Shown: positions 17,369-25,490 of the stretch, one piece after another | Position numbering within the stretch: the stretch's first letter is position 1 | Layout of the letters: each line of letters begins with the position of its first letter | NCBI GenBank assembly: GCA_937892225.1 | Contig: CALAUH010000323.1 | Span: forward strand, 1-28,251 | Source: an uncultured Treponema sp. | Lineage (GTDB): Bacteria > Spirochaetota > Spirochaetia > Treponematales > Treponemataceae | Length of the DNA stretch: 28,251 nucleotides | Reading direction: 5' to 3' | Program-made: the position numbers and the translations under genes | Notes under the pieces: model-generated | The model's database searches: none | Told to the model about the DNA's origin: nothing | The model's input: the letters and a program-made list of their open reading frames with translations, nothing else

Positions 17369-19093
17369 ATGAATAATAGTTATTTTACAATTCTTAGATT
17401 AATTTATTTATTCTCAACATTAATATCAATTTTTGAAACAACTTTTTTTCTTGAACAGCAGAAAGGAAAAGTTAATAAAAATCAATTATTGTTATATATA
17501 TCTGCGTGTATTGTTTGTGTCGGATATACAATGCTTTGTTTCAGTTCAAACAAAATAGAAGCATTTATAACATATTTTGTTTATTTTATTGGAATTGTTT
17601 TAAGTACATTATTATTACTTTTCGTTATTGCAGATTTATGTAATATTAAAATTCCTCTTTTTGCACAAAGAATAGGTTTTGTCTATGCATTAGTTTTAAT
17701 CATTTTTGTTGCCACAACAAAAGATAATCATCTTTACTTTAAAACTTTTGATATAGCTTATAGATTTGGTACATCATATTTAAAATCAACATTTGGTCCT
17801 TTACACATTTATTTCTATATTTTCGTAGGAATTTGTATAATAACTGCCATACTTCTAGCTCTTATTACTATTTTTAGTAAAAATCAGGTTTCAAGAAAAT
17901 CTTTGCTTCTTTACATAGTCATAATGTTAATTATGACATCTTCTTATCTCATACCAAAATTTATAAACCTTGGTATAGAAATAATGAACTTTGGTTATAC
18001 AATTGCATTAGGCGTTCTTTTACCAATTATTAAACATACCAATATGAACGATATGACTTCAAACATATTAAATGTTTATGAACGTAGAAAAGATTTCGGT
18101 TATATCTGCTTTGACTTGAAAAAAAGATATATGGGAAGTAATGCATATGCTTTAAAAGTTTTCCCATCTCTTGCAGACTTAAAAATTGATGAAAAAGTTC
18201 CAGAATCAGATTTTACAATTCAAACAAAACTAATTTCTTTACTTAACTTCTGGGATGAAAATGAAGAAAATGAAAAACCATTAGAAAATAATGGTATATC
18301 TGTTATCTGCTCTATAAAATATTTAATGTCCGGTAAAAAAAATACAGGATATTTAATTGAATTAAAAGACAATACAAACCAGCAAAGTTATATCAATTTT
18401 ATTAATTCCTATAATATGGAACTTTCTAATACAGTAGAAGATCAGACAGAAAAACTTTTGCTTATTCAGGAATCTATTATTACAGGTATGGCTAGTATGG
18501 TCGAAAGTCGTGATAACAGTACAGGCGGTCATATTTTAAGAACAAGTGATTGTGTAAAAATTTTTATAGATAAAATTAAAGAAAATGATTCATATCAGAA
18601 TTATTCACCTATTTTCTTGGATAACATCACAAAAGCTGCTCCTATGCATGATTTAGGTAAAATTGCAGTAGATGATGTTATCCTTCGTAAACCTGGAAAA
18701 TTTACTCCAGAAGAATACGAACAGATGAAAAAACATCCTGTTGAAGGTGCAAGAATTGTTGCAAAAGTTCTAGAAAATATTGATGATGAAGTGTTTGAAA
18801 AAATCGCTGTAAACATTGCTCATTTTCATCACGAACGCTGGGATGGAACTGGATATCCAGATAAACTCAAGAAAGAAGAAATTCCTTTTGAAGCAAGAAT
18901 AATGGCTTTAGCAGATGTATTTGATGCTTTAGTAAGTAAGCGTTGTTATAAAGATGCATTCAGCTATGATGAAGCTTTTAAAATTATTATGCAGTCTTTA
19001 GGAACTCAATTCGATCCTGAACTAGGCAGAATTTTTATCTGCTGTCGTCCAGAACTCGAAGATCTTTATAACAACTATCTCAAAAATAAATAA
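17369..19093 (+). CDS. Membrane HD-GYP domain protein with 7TM sensor and PAS-like region (putative c-di-GMP phosphodiesterase)
   Basis: A 574-residue protein. The first ~222 residues hold about seven membrane helices, resembling the 7TM input region of some histidine kinases. Residues ~240-335 look PAS-like (DFGYICFDLKKRYMGSNAYA). After a helical linker the HD-GYP domain runs from ~365: GGHILRTSDCV (H388), HDLGKI (427-432), HPVEGA (456-461), HFHHERWDGTGYP (485-497) and LADVFDAL (514-521). All metal-ligand positions appear intact, so hydrolysis of c-di-GMP is likely. I placed the start at the ATG, three bases after a GTG. Its stop directly abuts the stop of the convergent lipoprotein gene. 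Confidence 0.88.
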   Translation: MNNSYFTILRLIYLFSTLISIFETTFFLEQQKGKVNKNQLLLYISACIVCVGYTMLCFSSNKIEAFITYFVYFIGIVLSTLLLLFVIADLCNIKIPLFAQRIGFVYALVLIIFVATTKDNHLYFKTFDIAYRFGTSYLKSTFGPLHIYFYIFVGICIITAILLALITIFSKNQVSRKSLLLYIVIMLIMTSSYLIPKFINLGIEIMNFGYTIALGVLLPIIKHTNMNDMTSNILNVYERRKDFGYICFDLKKRYMGSNAYALKVFPSLADLKIDEKVPESDFTIQTKLISLLNFWDENEENEKPLENNGISVICSIKYLMSGKKNTGYLIELKDNTNQQSYINFINSYNMELSNTVEDQTEKLLLIQESIITGMASMVESRDNSTGGHILRTSDCVKIFIDKIKENDSYQNYSPIFLDNITKAAPMHDLGKIAVDDVILRKPGKFTPEEYEQMKKHPVEGARIVAKVLENIDDEVFEKIAVNIAHFHHERWDGTGYPDKLKKEEIPFEARIMALADVFDALVSKRCYKDAFSYDEAFKIIMQSLGTQFDPELGRIFICCRPELEDLYNNYLKNK

Positions 19094-19106
19094 TTAATAA
19101 TTTATT
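19085..19106. terminator. Small A/T stem-loop between convergent genes
   Basis: AATAAAT (19085-19091) and ATTTATT (19100-19106) form a 7-bp stem spanning the abutting stop codons at 19093/19094. It is purely A/T, so it is a weak terminator at best. Confidence 0.35.
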
Positions 19107-19966
19107 AAAACAGGATCAAAAGAAGCATAATTCTTTTTTATAGTTCCATAATTTACATTATCACAACCTGTAAAATTAACTTCTGAAGAAATATAATCAA
19201 TTACTGCTTCTTCATCATTAAACAAACCGTAAAAATTTGTACTTGAACTATTATAATATAAATCAAAAATTCCAGATTCTATTGATACAATATAACCTTC
19301 ATTTTTTAATATACAACAAGAATTTGTTTTATAATTTTCTAAACAAATTTTATCACTTTTAATTTTTTCTATTTTACCAGTAGGATTATTATAAATACAG
19401 AATAAATAATCAGTATAAGCATAATAAGCTTCATCATCTGTTTCTGTACGGAAATCACAATTTAATTTTTTTACTAATCCATAATTATCTAATCCTAAAT
19501 AACATGAATGAATTAATATTCCAGATTCAACATATAAAGTACCATAATTTTCTATGATTCCTACTTCATTTGAATCACTTAATAATTCACCAAAAAATTC
19601 TGAATCAGAATTCCATAAAGATAAAGTACAACCATAATTTACAATAAATACTTGCTTTTGTGTTTTAATATAATGTCCATCTAAATTTATTTCTTTTGAA
19701 GGAAGTTTTAAATTTTCTGTATGATTATAATCACCTTTTTCTTCTACTTCCTGACCTAAATATAATGCATTTTGTACATTAAAATTATTCATTATTTTAG
19801 CTTTTGCTTTTTTTGTATCATTTAAGAAATTCTGTAAGTCTCTAGAATTACTAATTTCATACACAGTATTATCTTCTAAATTTGAATAATAACCGCCCTC
19901 AATTATACAACTTGAAAATAAACAAATTGACATAATTACAAAAACAAATAAATTTTTTCTTTTCAT
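19094..19966 (-). CDS. Putative lipoprotein with beta-helix-like repeats
   Basis: A 290-residue protein with a lipoprotein signal peptide (MKRKNLFVFVIMSICLFSSC, Cys20). The middle region has short recurrent strands such as IENYGTLYVESGIL, LDNYGLVKKLN and LKNEGYIVSIESGIF, with NYG/NEG turns spaced as in right-handed beta-helix surface proteins. No enzymatic motif is seen. The start has AGAGG about 6 bases upstream, and a TATAAT lies on the minus strand at 20000-19995. It is probably surface or periplasmic; function unknown. Confidence 0.78.
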   Translation of the reverse strand: MKRKNLFVFVIMSICLFSSCIIEGGYYSNLEDNTVYEISNSRDLQNFLNDTKKAKAKIMNNFNVQNALYLGQEVEEKGDYNHTENLKLPSKEINLDGHYIKTQKQVFIVNYGCTLSLWNSDSEFFGELLSDSNEVGIIENYGTLYVESGILIHSCYLGLDNYGLVKKLNCDFRTETDDEAYYAYTDYLFCIYNNPTGKIEKIKSDKICLENYKTNSCCILKNEGYIVSIESGIFDLYYNSSSTNFYGLFNDEEAVIDYISSEVNFTGCDNVNYGTIKKNYASFDPVLINY

Positions 19967-20034
19967 AAAAACCTCTTAAAAATTAATAAATAATATTATA
20001 ACAGACAAAATATAACAAAGAAACAAATTTTTCA

Positions 20035-20052
20035 AACTAATTAGTGTTAGTT
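20035..20052. promoter_or_regulatory. Probable TetR operator (site 2)
   Basis: AACTAATTAGTGTTAGTT matches site 1 before tetR at 16 of 18 positions, including the central AG and the outer AACTAA/GTTAGTT arms. It lies 83 bp upstream of the second acyl-CoA synthetase gene and about 36 bp upstream of that gene's proposed -35. Confidence 0.55.
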
Positions 20053-20088
20053 TTGTCAATTTTATTGATTTTGACACTTTTCTAATAT

Positions 20089-20117
20089 TTGTAAATCTTG
20101 TAAAATTAAAGCATAAT
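20089..20117 (+). promoter_or_regulatory. Probable promoter of acyl-CoA synthetase 2
   Basis: TTGTAA (20089-20094), a 17-bp spacer and CATAAT (20112-20117) match the consensus 4/6 and 5/6. A perfect TTGACA at 20071 has no good -10 at standard spacing. The ATG follows 18 bases after the -10, with AAGGGG in between. Confidence 0.4.
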
Positions 20118-20135
20118 AATTTAAAGGGGAAAAAA

Positions 20136-21863
20136 ATGCCTTCTATCAACATGACTCAAACAGATCCAATTAAATTTTTAGATGAATATAGAGGAAAAGA
20201 TTTTAACGGAAAATGGCCGACACTTAACGAACTTTTTGATATCACTGTTAAACGCTTTCCTAACAATAAATGTTTTACAGATTTCGAAGGACCTAACGGT
20301 TCAAAAAATACTTTAACTTATACACAAGTTTATAATAACATAAAAAAGCTTTCTAACTGGTTTGCTGTAAATGGTATAAAACACGGAGACAGAATTGCTG
20401 TAAGTGGTAAAAACTCTCCTGAATGGGCAACTGTTTATTTAGCTGCACATTATGCTGGTGCTATTATTACACCACTTGATTATGCATTACATGATCAGGA
20501 ATTAGAAAATCTTCTTAATACTGCAAAACCAAAATTCTTTTTCACTGATGTTGAAAAATACGAATATTTTACTTCAAAGAAATTCTCTTTTAAAACTTAT
20601 TCTTTAAATAAAAAATATGATGAAACTTATGTTTATAATTTAGAATCAGACAAAGTAGGAAAAATTACTTTATCTACAGAAGATGAAACTGCAGCAATTC
20701 TTTTTACAAGTGGAACAACAGGAAATCCAAAAGGAGTAATGCTCAGTCATAAAAATCTTGTAAGTGATTGTTTCTTTGCTCAGACAAGAATGAACATTTA
20801 TCCTACAGATATTTTTTATGCCCTTTTACCAATTCATCATGCTTATACAATGCTTGCTGTATTTATTGAATCTATTTCTGTTGGTGCTGAATTAGTATTC
20901 GGAAAAAGTATGGCTGTAAGTCGTTTAATGAAAGAATTAAAAGAAGGACAAATCACAATGCTTCTTGGTGTACCACTTCTCTTCAATAAACTTTTAGCTG
21001 GAATAATGAAAGGTATAAAATCAAAAGGAATTATTGTTTACGGTTTTATAAAACTTTTATTAAACATTTCTTATATCATAAAGAAAATATTCAAATTCAA
21101 TCCTGGTAAAACTTTATTCAAAAGTGTATTAAAACAGGCAAATATTTATACTTTAAGAATTGCAATTTGCGGTGGTGGTCCTTTAGCACCAAGTGTTTTT
21201 AAAATTTACAATGAACTTGGAATTGACTTTGTACAAGGATACGGATTAACTGAAACAGCTCCAATTATTGCTTTAAATCCAGTTTATGCATTCAATATCA
21301 ATTCTGTAGGAACAAACTTAATTGGTGTAGAAGTTAAAATCAATGAACCTGATGAAGATGGTATTGGTGAAATCTGCTGTAAAGGTGATAACGTAATGCA
21401 GGGTTATTACAACATGCCTGAAGAAACAAAAAAATGCTTTACAGAAGACGGATGGTTCAAAACTGGAGATTTAGGCTGGAAAGATAAAGACGGTTATATT
21501 ATGCTTTCTGGTCGTGCAAAAAATATGATTGTAACAGACGGTGGTAAAAACGTTTATCCAGAAGAAATTGAAAATGCTTTCCAGTTAGAAGATGATTTTG
21601 AACAGATTACAATAATGGGATATTTCATTGATAAAGAATCAAAAGCAGAAGCAATAGAAGCTCTTATTTATCCTGCAGATTCAATGTTAAAGAAATTAAA
21701 TATCACAAGAAGTGATAAAGAAAAAATATTGGAATATTCAAATACAATTATTGATAAAGTTAATAAATCTCTTTTACCTTACCAGCGCATTTCTAAAACT
21801 ACAATTCTTGATGAACCTTTAGAAATGACAACTACAAAAAAGGTTAAAAGAATTTATAAATAA
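20136..21863 (+). CDS. Long-chain fatty acid--CoA ligase (AMP-forming), copy 2
   Basis: A 575-residue ANL-superfamily enzyme. Motifs are TSGTTGNPKG (191-200), GYGLTET (368-374), TGDLGW (443-448) and GRAKNMIVTDGGKNVYPEEIE (459-479). The C-terminal TTTKKVKR carries the catalytic lysine of the adenylation step. It is shorter than copy 1 and lacks its tryptophan-rich membrane stretch. The two therefore probably differ in substrate or location, and acyl-ACP synthetase activity is an alternative. The start is supported by AAGGGG about 8 bases upstream. The shared inverted repeat upstream suggests control by the TetR protein encoded at 11784. Confidence 0.9.
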   Translation: MPSINMTQTDPIKFLDEYRGKDFNGKWPTLNELFDITVKRFPNNKCFTDFEGPNGSKNTLTYTQVYNNIKKLSNWFAVNGIKHGDRIAVSGKNSPEWATVYLAAHYAGAIITPLDYALHDQELENLLNTAKPKFFFTDVEKYEYFTSKKFSFKTYSLNKKYDETYVYNLESDKVGKITLSTEDETAAILFTSGTTGNPKGVMLSHKNLVSDCFFAQTRMNIYPTDIFYALLPIHHAYTMLAVFIESISVGAELVFGKSMAVSRLMKELKEGQITMLLGVPLLFNKLLAGIMKGIKSKGIIVYGFIKLLLNISYIIKKIFKFNPGKTLFKSVLKQANIYTLRIAICGGGPLAPSVFKIYNELGIDFVQGYGLTETAPIIALNPVYAFNINSVGTNLIGVEVKINEPDEDGIGEICCKGDNVMQGYYNMPEETKKCFTEDGWFKTGDLGWKDKDGYIMLSGRAKNMIVTDGGKNVYPEEIENAFQLEDDFEQITIMGYFIDKESKAEAIEALIYPADSMLKKLNITRSDKEKILEYSNTIIDKVNKSLLPYQRISKTTILDEPLEMTTTKKVKRIYK

Positions 21864-21894
21864 AAATCATTATAAAATTGTTGGGGGAAAAACA

Positions 21895-22287
21895 ATGAGT
21901 AAATTTTTAGAAAAAGCAGAATCTTTAAGAAATGCAACAGACAAACATTATAACTGTGCACAATCAGTTTTATTGTCATTTGCATCAGACATTGGCCTTT
22001 CAGATGAACAGGCATTTAAAATTTCATCAAACTTTGGTTCAGGTATGAAATCTGGAAGTGTATGTGGTGCTGTAACTGGAGCCTTAATGGTTTTAGGTTT
22101 TTATGGTGTAGAAGATCCTGATACAATCCGTTCATTCTTAAATAAAATCAAGACTAATCATAATGGCTGTTTAGACTGCAAAGATTTATTAAAACAAAAT
22201 GCAGATGCAGGCGGAGATAAAAAACAACACTGTGATGCATTAGTTTATGAATGCGTAAAAGCAGTAGAAGAATTTATCAATAAATAA
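21895..22287 (+). CDS. C_GCAxxG_C_C family protein (redox-active/metal-binding small protein)
   Basis: A 130-residue protein with the cysteine pattern of the C_GCAxxG_C_C family: C21 in YNCAQSVL, VCGAVTGA (C57), GCLDCKDLL (C92, C95), HCDALV (C113) and YECV (C120). The family is common in anaerobes, often beside redox or transport genes, and its biochemical role is not established. A strong GGGGG run lies ~7 bases before the ATG. It is 31 bp after acyl-CoA synthetase 2 and 17 bp before azlC, so it may join them in one operon. Confidence 0.9.
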   Translation: MSKFLEKAESLRNATDKHYNCAQSVLLSFASDIGLSDEQAFKISSNFGSGMKSGSVCGAVTGALMVLGFYGVEDPDTIRSFLNKIKTNHNGCLDCKDLLKQNADAGGDKKQHCDALVYECVKAVEEFINK

Positions 22288-22304
22288 ACTAATCAGTAAT
22301 TACT

Positions 22305-23024
22305 ATGAAAAGAAACGTATTTTTAGAAGGCGTTCGCGACGGAATTCCTATTGGTTTAGGATATTTCGCCGTTGCGTTTTCTTTAGGTATCCTCGCAAGT
22401 AAAGCAGGATTAAATGCAACACAAGGATTTATAGCAAGTTTCTTTAATGTTGCATCTGCAGGAGAAAATGCTCTTTTTAATTCTATTATAGAAAAAGCAA
22501 GTTACCTGCAGATAGCAATAATTACCTTTGTTGTAAATGCACGATATTTCTTAATGAGCTGTGCACTCAGCCAGCGCTTTGATCCAAAAACAAAATTAAT
22601 ACATAGATTCGGTGTAGGCTTTGGCGTTACCGATGAAATCTTCGGAATTACTATCGCACGTAAAGGTTTTATTAATCCGTTATATAATTATGGTGCAATT
22701 GCAATTTCTGTTCCTCTCTGGGCAATAGGAACTTCTTTCGGAATTCTTGCCGGAAATTTCTTACCACAAAATATCGTCAGTGCCTTATCTGTAGCTTTGT
22801 ATGGAATGTTTATTGCCATCATCATACCACCTGCAAAAAAAGACTTTATAATATTAATTGCTGTTATAACAAGTTTTGCAGCAAGTTATTTATGTGGAAT
22901 CATTCCTTATATAAAAAATCTATCTGGTGGAAATAGAACAATAATTCTGACAATTTTAATTTCATCAATTATTGCAATCATCAAACCAATAAAAGATCCA
23001 AACTGTGAGGAACAAAATGAATAA
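22305..23024 (+). CDS. azlC: AzlC family branched-chain amino acid exporter subunit
   Basis: A 239-residue inner-membrane protein. The N-terminal family signature is FLEGVRDGIPIGLGYFAVAFS, followed by FVVNARYFLMSCALS and FGVTDEIFGI. About six hydrophobic segments are visible. AzlC pairs with the small AzlD protein to export branched-chain amino acids and their analogues, and azlD follows with an 8-bp overlap. No Shine-Dalgarno precedes the ATG, so expression may depend on readthrough or coupling from the gene before. Confidence 0.92.
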   Translation: MKRNVFLEGVRDGIPIGLGYFAVAFSLGILASKAGLNATQGFIASFFNVASAGENALFNSIIEKASYLQIAIITFVVNARYFLMSCALSQRFDPKTKLIHRFGVGFGVTDEIFGITIARKGFINPLYNYGAIAISVPLWAIGTSFGILAGNFLPQNIVSALSVALYGMFIAIIIPPAKKDFIILIAVITSFAASYLCGIIPYIKNLSGGNRTIILTILISSIIAIIKPIKDPNCEEQNE

Positions 23025-23325
23025 TAATCCATACATTTATATTTTTATAGCTGCAATAGTTTCTTACTTGATTAGAGTTTTACCTTTAACCCTTATACGA
23101 AAACCTATTAAAAATACATTCATAAAATCTTTTCTTTACTATGTTCCTTATGTTACTTTAGCTGTTATGACATTTCCTGCAATTATTGAAGCAACACAAA
23201 CTCCTATTTCGGGATTAATAGCACTTGTAATTGGAATTATTTTATCTTGGTTTGGTGCCGGATTATTTCCTGTTGCATGTGTCTGCTGTATTGTCGTATT
23301 CATAGCAGAATATTTTTTAATATAA
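23017..23325 (+). CDS. azlD: AzlD family branched-chain amino acid exporter small subunit
   Basis: A 102-residue hydrophobic protein with four membrane helices and the family feature AAIVSYLIRVLPLTLIRKP near the N-terminus. I chose the ATG at 23017 because GAGG (23007-23010) is well placed before it; a GTG at 23005 would include that site. It overlaps the azlC stop by 8 bp, indicating translational coupling. It partners AzlC in amino-acid export. Confidence 0.92.
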   Translation: MNNNPYIYIFIAAIVSYLIRVLPLTLIRKPIKNTFIKSFLYYVPYVTLAVMTFPAIIEATQTPISGLIALVIGIILSWFGAGLFPVACVCCIVVFIAEYFLI

Positions 23326-23345
23326 AATATTTTTCTTTCGATAAT
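23317..23345 (+). promoter_or_regulatory. Probable leaderless promoter of small secreted protein gene
   Basis: TTAATA (23317-23322), a 17-bp spacer and GATAAT (23340-23345) lie 6 bases before the ATG at 23352. No Shine-Dalgarno is present. Confidence 0.45.
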
Positions 23346-23351
23346 CTAAAT

Positions 23352-23840
23352 ATGAAGAAAATCATTTCTTATTTAATTCTATTAAATCTCTTTACATCAC
23401 TTAATGCATTAATAATTTACAGACCATATAATAATGGAGAAATAAATGATGTAAATTGTTATTTATCTATAACGGATGAAAATGGAAATGATGTATTAAA
23501 ATCTAACTGCAGATATTTTTATGCCTGGTATGATAAACCAAATGTTTATTATTCTTATAAAAAAAGCGTTTATATTTCTGGTGGAATGGCAACTCATATT
23601 TATTTTAAACCGGGTAAATATTATATTTCAGTTTATACACCAAAAGATAAACAAAACGGATTCAAAACCAATAATAAAGAAACCTGGAAATCAAACACTT
23701 TTATATATGATACTGAAAATCCTTTAAACGTAATTTTTATTTCACCTACAGCTGACGATAATGGATTTTACAACGGCGGTTGGCATATTGATTATAAAGC
23801 ACCTAAATTTTATAAATTCACAAAACCTTATAGGAATTAA
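23352..23840 (+). CDS. Small secreted protein of unknown function
   Basis: A 162-residue protein with a clear signal peptide (MKKIISYLILLNLFTSLNA). The rest is rich in Tyr, Asn and Lys and probably beta-sandwich: ...CYLSITDENGNDVL, YFKPGKYYISVYTP, NPLNVIFISPT. The PGKYYISV segment recalls carboxypeptidase-regulatory or Ig-like folds, but no family is recognised. The ATG at 23352 is used because it starts the signal peptide. Upstream in-frame codons overlap azlD and would spoil the signal. Confidence 0.75.
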   Translation: MKKIISYLILLNLFTSLNALIIYRPYNNGEINDVNCYLSITDENGNDVLKSNCRYFYAWYDKPNVYYSYKKSVYISGGMATHIYFKPGKYYISVYTPKDKQNGFKTNNKETWKSNTFIYDTENPLNVIFISPTADDNGFYNGGWHIDYKAPKFYKFTKPYRN

Positions 23841-23921
23841 ATTGTTTATTATATAAAAGATTGCGTTGCATTCTTATAAAATTAAAATCTAGAAATTAAT
23901 AATTTTCTAAAATGGAGTAAT

Positions 23922-24869
23922 ATGAAAAAAATTAATTCAAAAAAAATAACAGTAGTTATTTTATCTATTTGTACAATTTGTTTTTCATGCAGTTCAAAAT
24001 CTGCAGAAAAAGAAATGCTTTATGAAGCAAAAGCAATTATGGATGAAGAAGCTTCAGATTATTATGGTAATGGATATAACCCATCTCTTAATGAAAGTTT
24101 TGAAATGACAGCTTCTGAAAAACCAAACAGTGTTTCTAAAAACAATACTAATAAATTACAAAATGAACAAATTCAAAGAAAACTTATTAAAAATGGTTAT
24201 ATTAATTTAGAAGTAACTAGTATTCACAGTATTGATGCGCAAATTCAAGAATGGATTAAACAATTCAATGGATATATTTCTTCTTCAAGTTTAAATGAAA
24301 CTTACAGTAATTATACAATAAAAGTTCCTTCAGAATTATTTGATGATGCCATGAATTCAATTGGTTCTATGGGAAAATTAAAAAGCAGCAGTACTAATAC
24401 AAATGATATAACAGATGAATATTATGATTTGGAAACACGTATTAATACTAAAAAAATATTGAGAGATAAATATGAATCATATCTTTCTAAAGCAAATAAT
24501 ACAAAAGAACTCCTGGAAGTTGAAGATAAATTAAATCAAGTTATTTCTGATTTGGAAAGCATGGAAGGCAAACTTAAAAGATTTGACAGTCTTGTTAATT
24601 ATTCAACAATTAATTTAAGTCTTTTCTTACCACAGGGAAAAACAGAAAGAGGCATTATTAAACCAGATTTAGGTAATTCATTCACAAATTTAGTTTCTAA
24701 AATATTAGCTTTCTTATCTGGATTATTAATGTTCATTATCAACATAATTATTTTTGGAATTCCAATTATTCTTTTAATTGCACTTCTCTACTGGTTATCT
24801 TTTGGAAAATTAGGATTAATAAAAAAATTATTCAAAAAGATTTCTGGAAAAACAAAAAAGGAAAAATAA
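23922..24869 (+). CDS. DUF4349-type membrane-anchored lipoprotein
   Basis: A 315-residue protein. A lipoprotein signal ends at CFSC (Cys23), a relaxed lipobox typical of spirochaetes. After a low-complexity linker, residues ~85-237 match the DUF4349 layout: RKLIKNGYINLEV, NGYISSSS, a YTIKVPSELFDDAM strand-helix unit, then a coiled coil at ~165-220 and a closing strand NLSLFLP. A hydrophobic helix at 262-292 and a basic tail end the protein. It is therefore anchored at both ends in, or beside, the inner membrane. GGAG precedes the ATG. The function of DUF4349 is unknown to me. Confidence 0.82.
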   Translation: MKKINSKKITVVILSICTICFSCSSKSAEKEMLYEAKAIMDEEASDYYGNGYNPSLNESFEMTASEKPNSVSKNNTNKLQNEQIQRKLIKNGYINLEVTSIHSIDAQIQEWIKQFNGYISSSSLNETYSNYTIKVPSELFDDAMNSIGSMGKLKSSSTNTNDITDEYYDLETRINTKKILRDKYESYLSKANNTKELLEVEDKLNQVISDLESMEGKLKRFDSLVNYSTINLSLFLPQGKTERGIIKPDLGNSFTNLVSKILAFLSGLLMFIINIIIFGIPIILLIALLYWLSFGKLGLIKKLFKKISGKTKKEK

Positions 24870-25265
24870 ATGGGATTATTTTCAAAAGCAGAATATAAAG
24901 ATGTTAAATTACCATATATTTTAGAAGATTTCATAGATCCACAAGGTGATATGGAAGCAGGAATTATCAGCATAGAATTTTTAGTAGAAATGTATGATGT
25001 AAAAAAATATTTATATGGTATGTATATATTAAAAAATAAAAAACTATATGAAGACGGTTCTTTTGAAAAAATGCTATCAGATTTAAAAAACAATCAAAAT
25101 CAAAAAATTCTGGTAACATTAAAAATAAAGAATAATAAAATAAAAAGATTTAAGATTAATTTAGAAGATATGGCAAAAACTTTAAATAATCAAAATTTCC
25201 TTTTTCTTTCTGAAGCAGGTTATGGAATAAACGAAAAAAGCTGCAAAGAAAAAGTTAAGTCTTAA
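24870..25265 (+). CDS. Small cytoplasmic protein of unknown function
   Basis: A 131-residue protein beginning on the base after the DUF4349 gene stop, with AAAGGAAAAA before the ATG, so both are translated from one message. No signal peptide or membrane helix is seen. The fold is probably alpha/beta, ending in a lysine-rich tail. No family is recognised. The tight link suggests it works with, or is regulated together with, the DUF4349 lipoprotein. It is followed by a terminator. Confidence 0.8.
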   Translation: MGLFSKAEYKDVKLPYILEDFIDPQGDMEAGIISIEFLVEMYDVKKYLYGMYILKNKKLYEDGSFEKMLSDLKNNQNQKILVTLKIKNNKIKRFKINLEDMAKTLNNQNFLFLSEAGYGINEKSCKEKVKS

Positions 25266-25287
25266 TTAATCTTTATATTATTTATCT

Positions 25288-25332
25288 AAAACCTATTTTG
25301 GATTTATATTAAATCTGAAATAGGTTTTTTAT
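25288..25332 (+). terminator. Rho-independent terminator after the 24870 gene
   Basis: AAAACCTATTT (25288-25298) and AAATAGGTTTT (25318-25328) form a perfect 11-bp stem, with an inner GATTT/AAATC pairing and a T-run after it. Confidence 0.85.
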
Positions 25333-25461
25333 TTTAAATATTAATTTTCTATTTTCTTAATAACTAACTAACGACCATTTTAGATTCTAGAGAAAATTCA
25401 AACAAATTTACAAAATTTACACTATATTTAGTGGTTAACAAATTTTATAAAAAATAAGTCT

Positions 25462-25479
25462 AACTAACGTTCGTTATTC
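25462..25479. promoter_or_regulatory. TetR-operator-like inverted repeat near the origin (site 3)
   Basis: AACTAACGTTCGTTATTC contains the perfect inverted repeat TAACG-TT-CGTTA and shares the AACTAA left arm with sites 1 and 2. The right arm is degenerate. A half-site (AACTAACG) also lies at 25366-25373. No gene start lies next to it. Confidence 0.35.
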
Positions 25480-25490
25480 ATTTTAATATT

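Noticed and set aside
22287..22304. AACTAATCAG before azlC as a fourth TetR operator
   Set aside because: Only the left arm resembles sites 1 and 2; the right arm (TAATTACT) does not form the inverted repeat.
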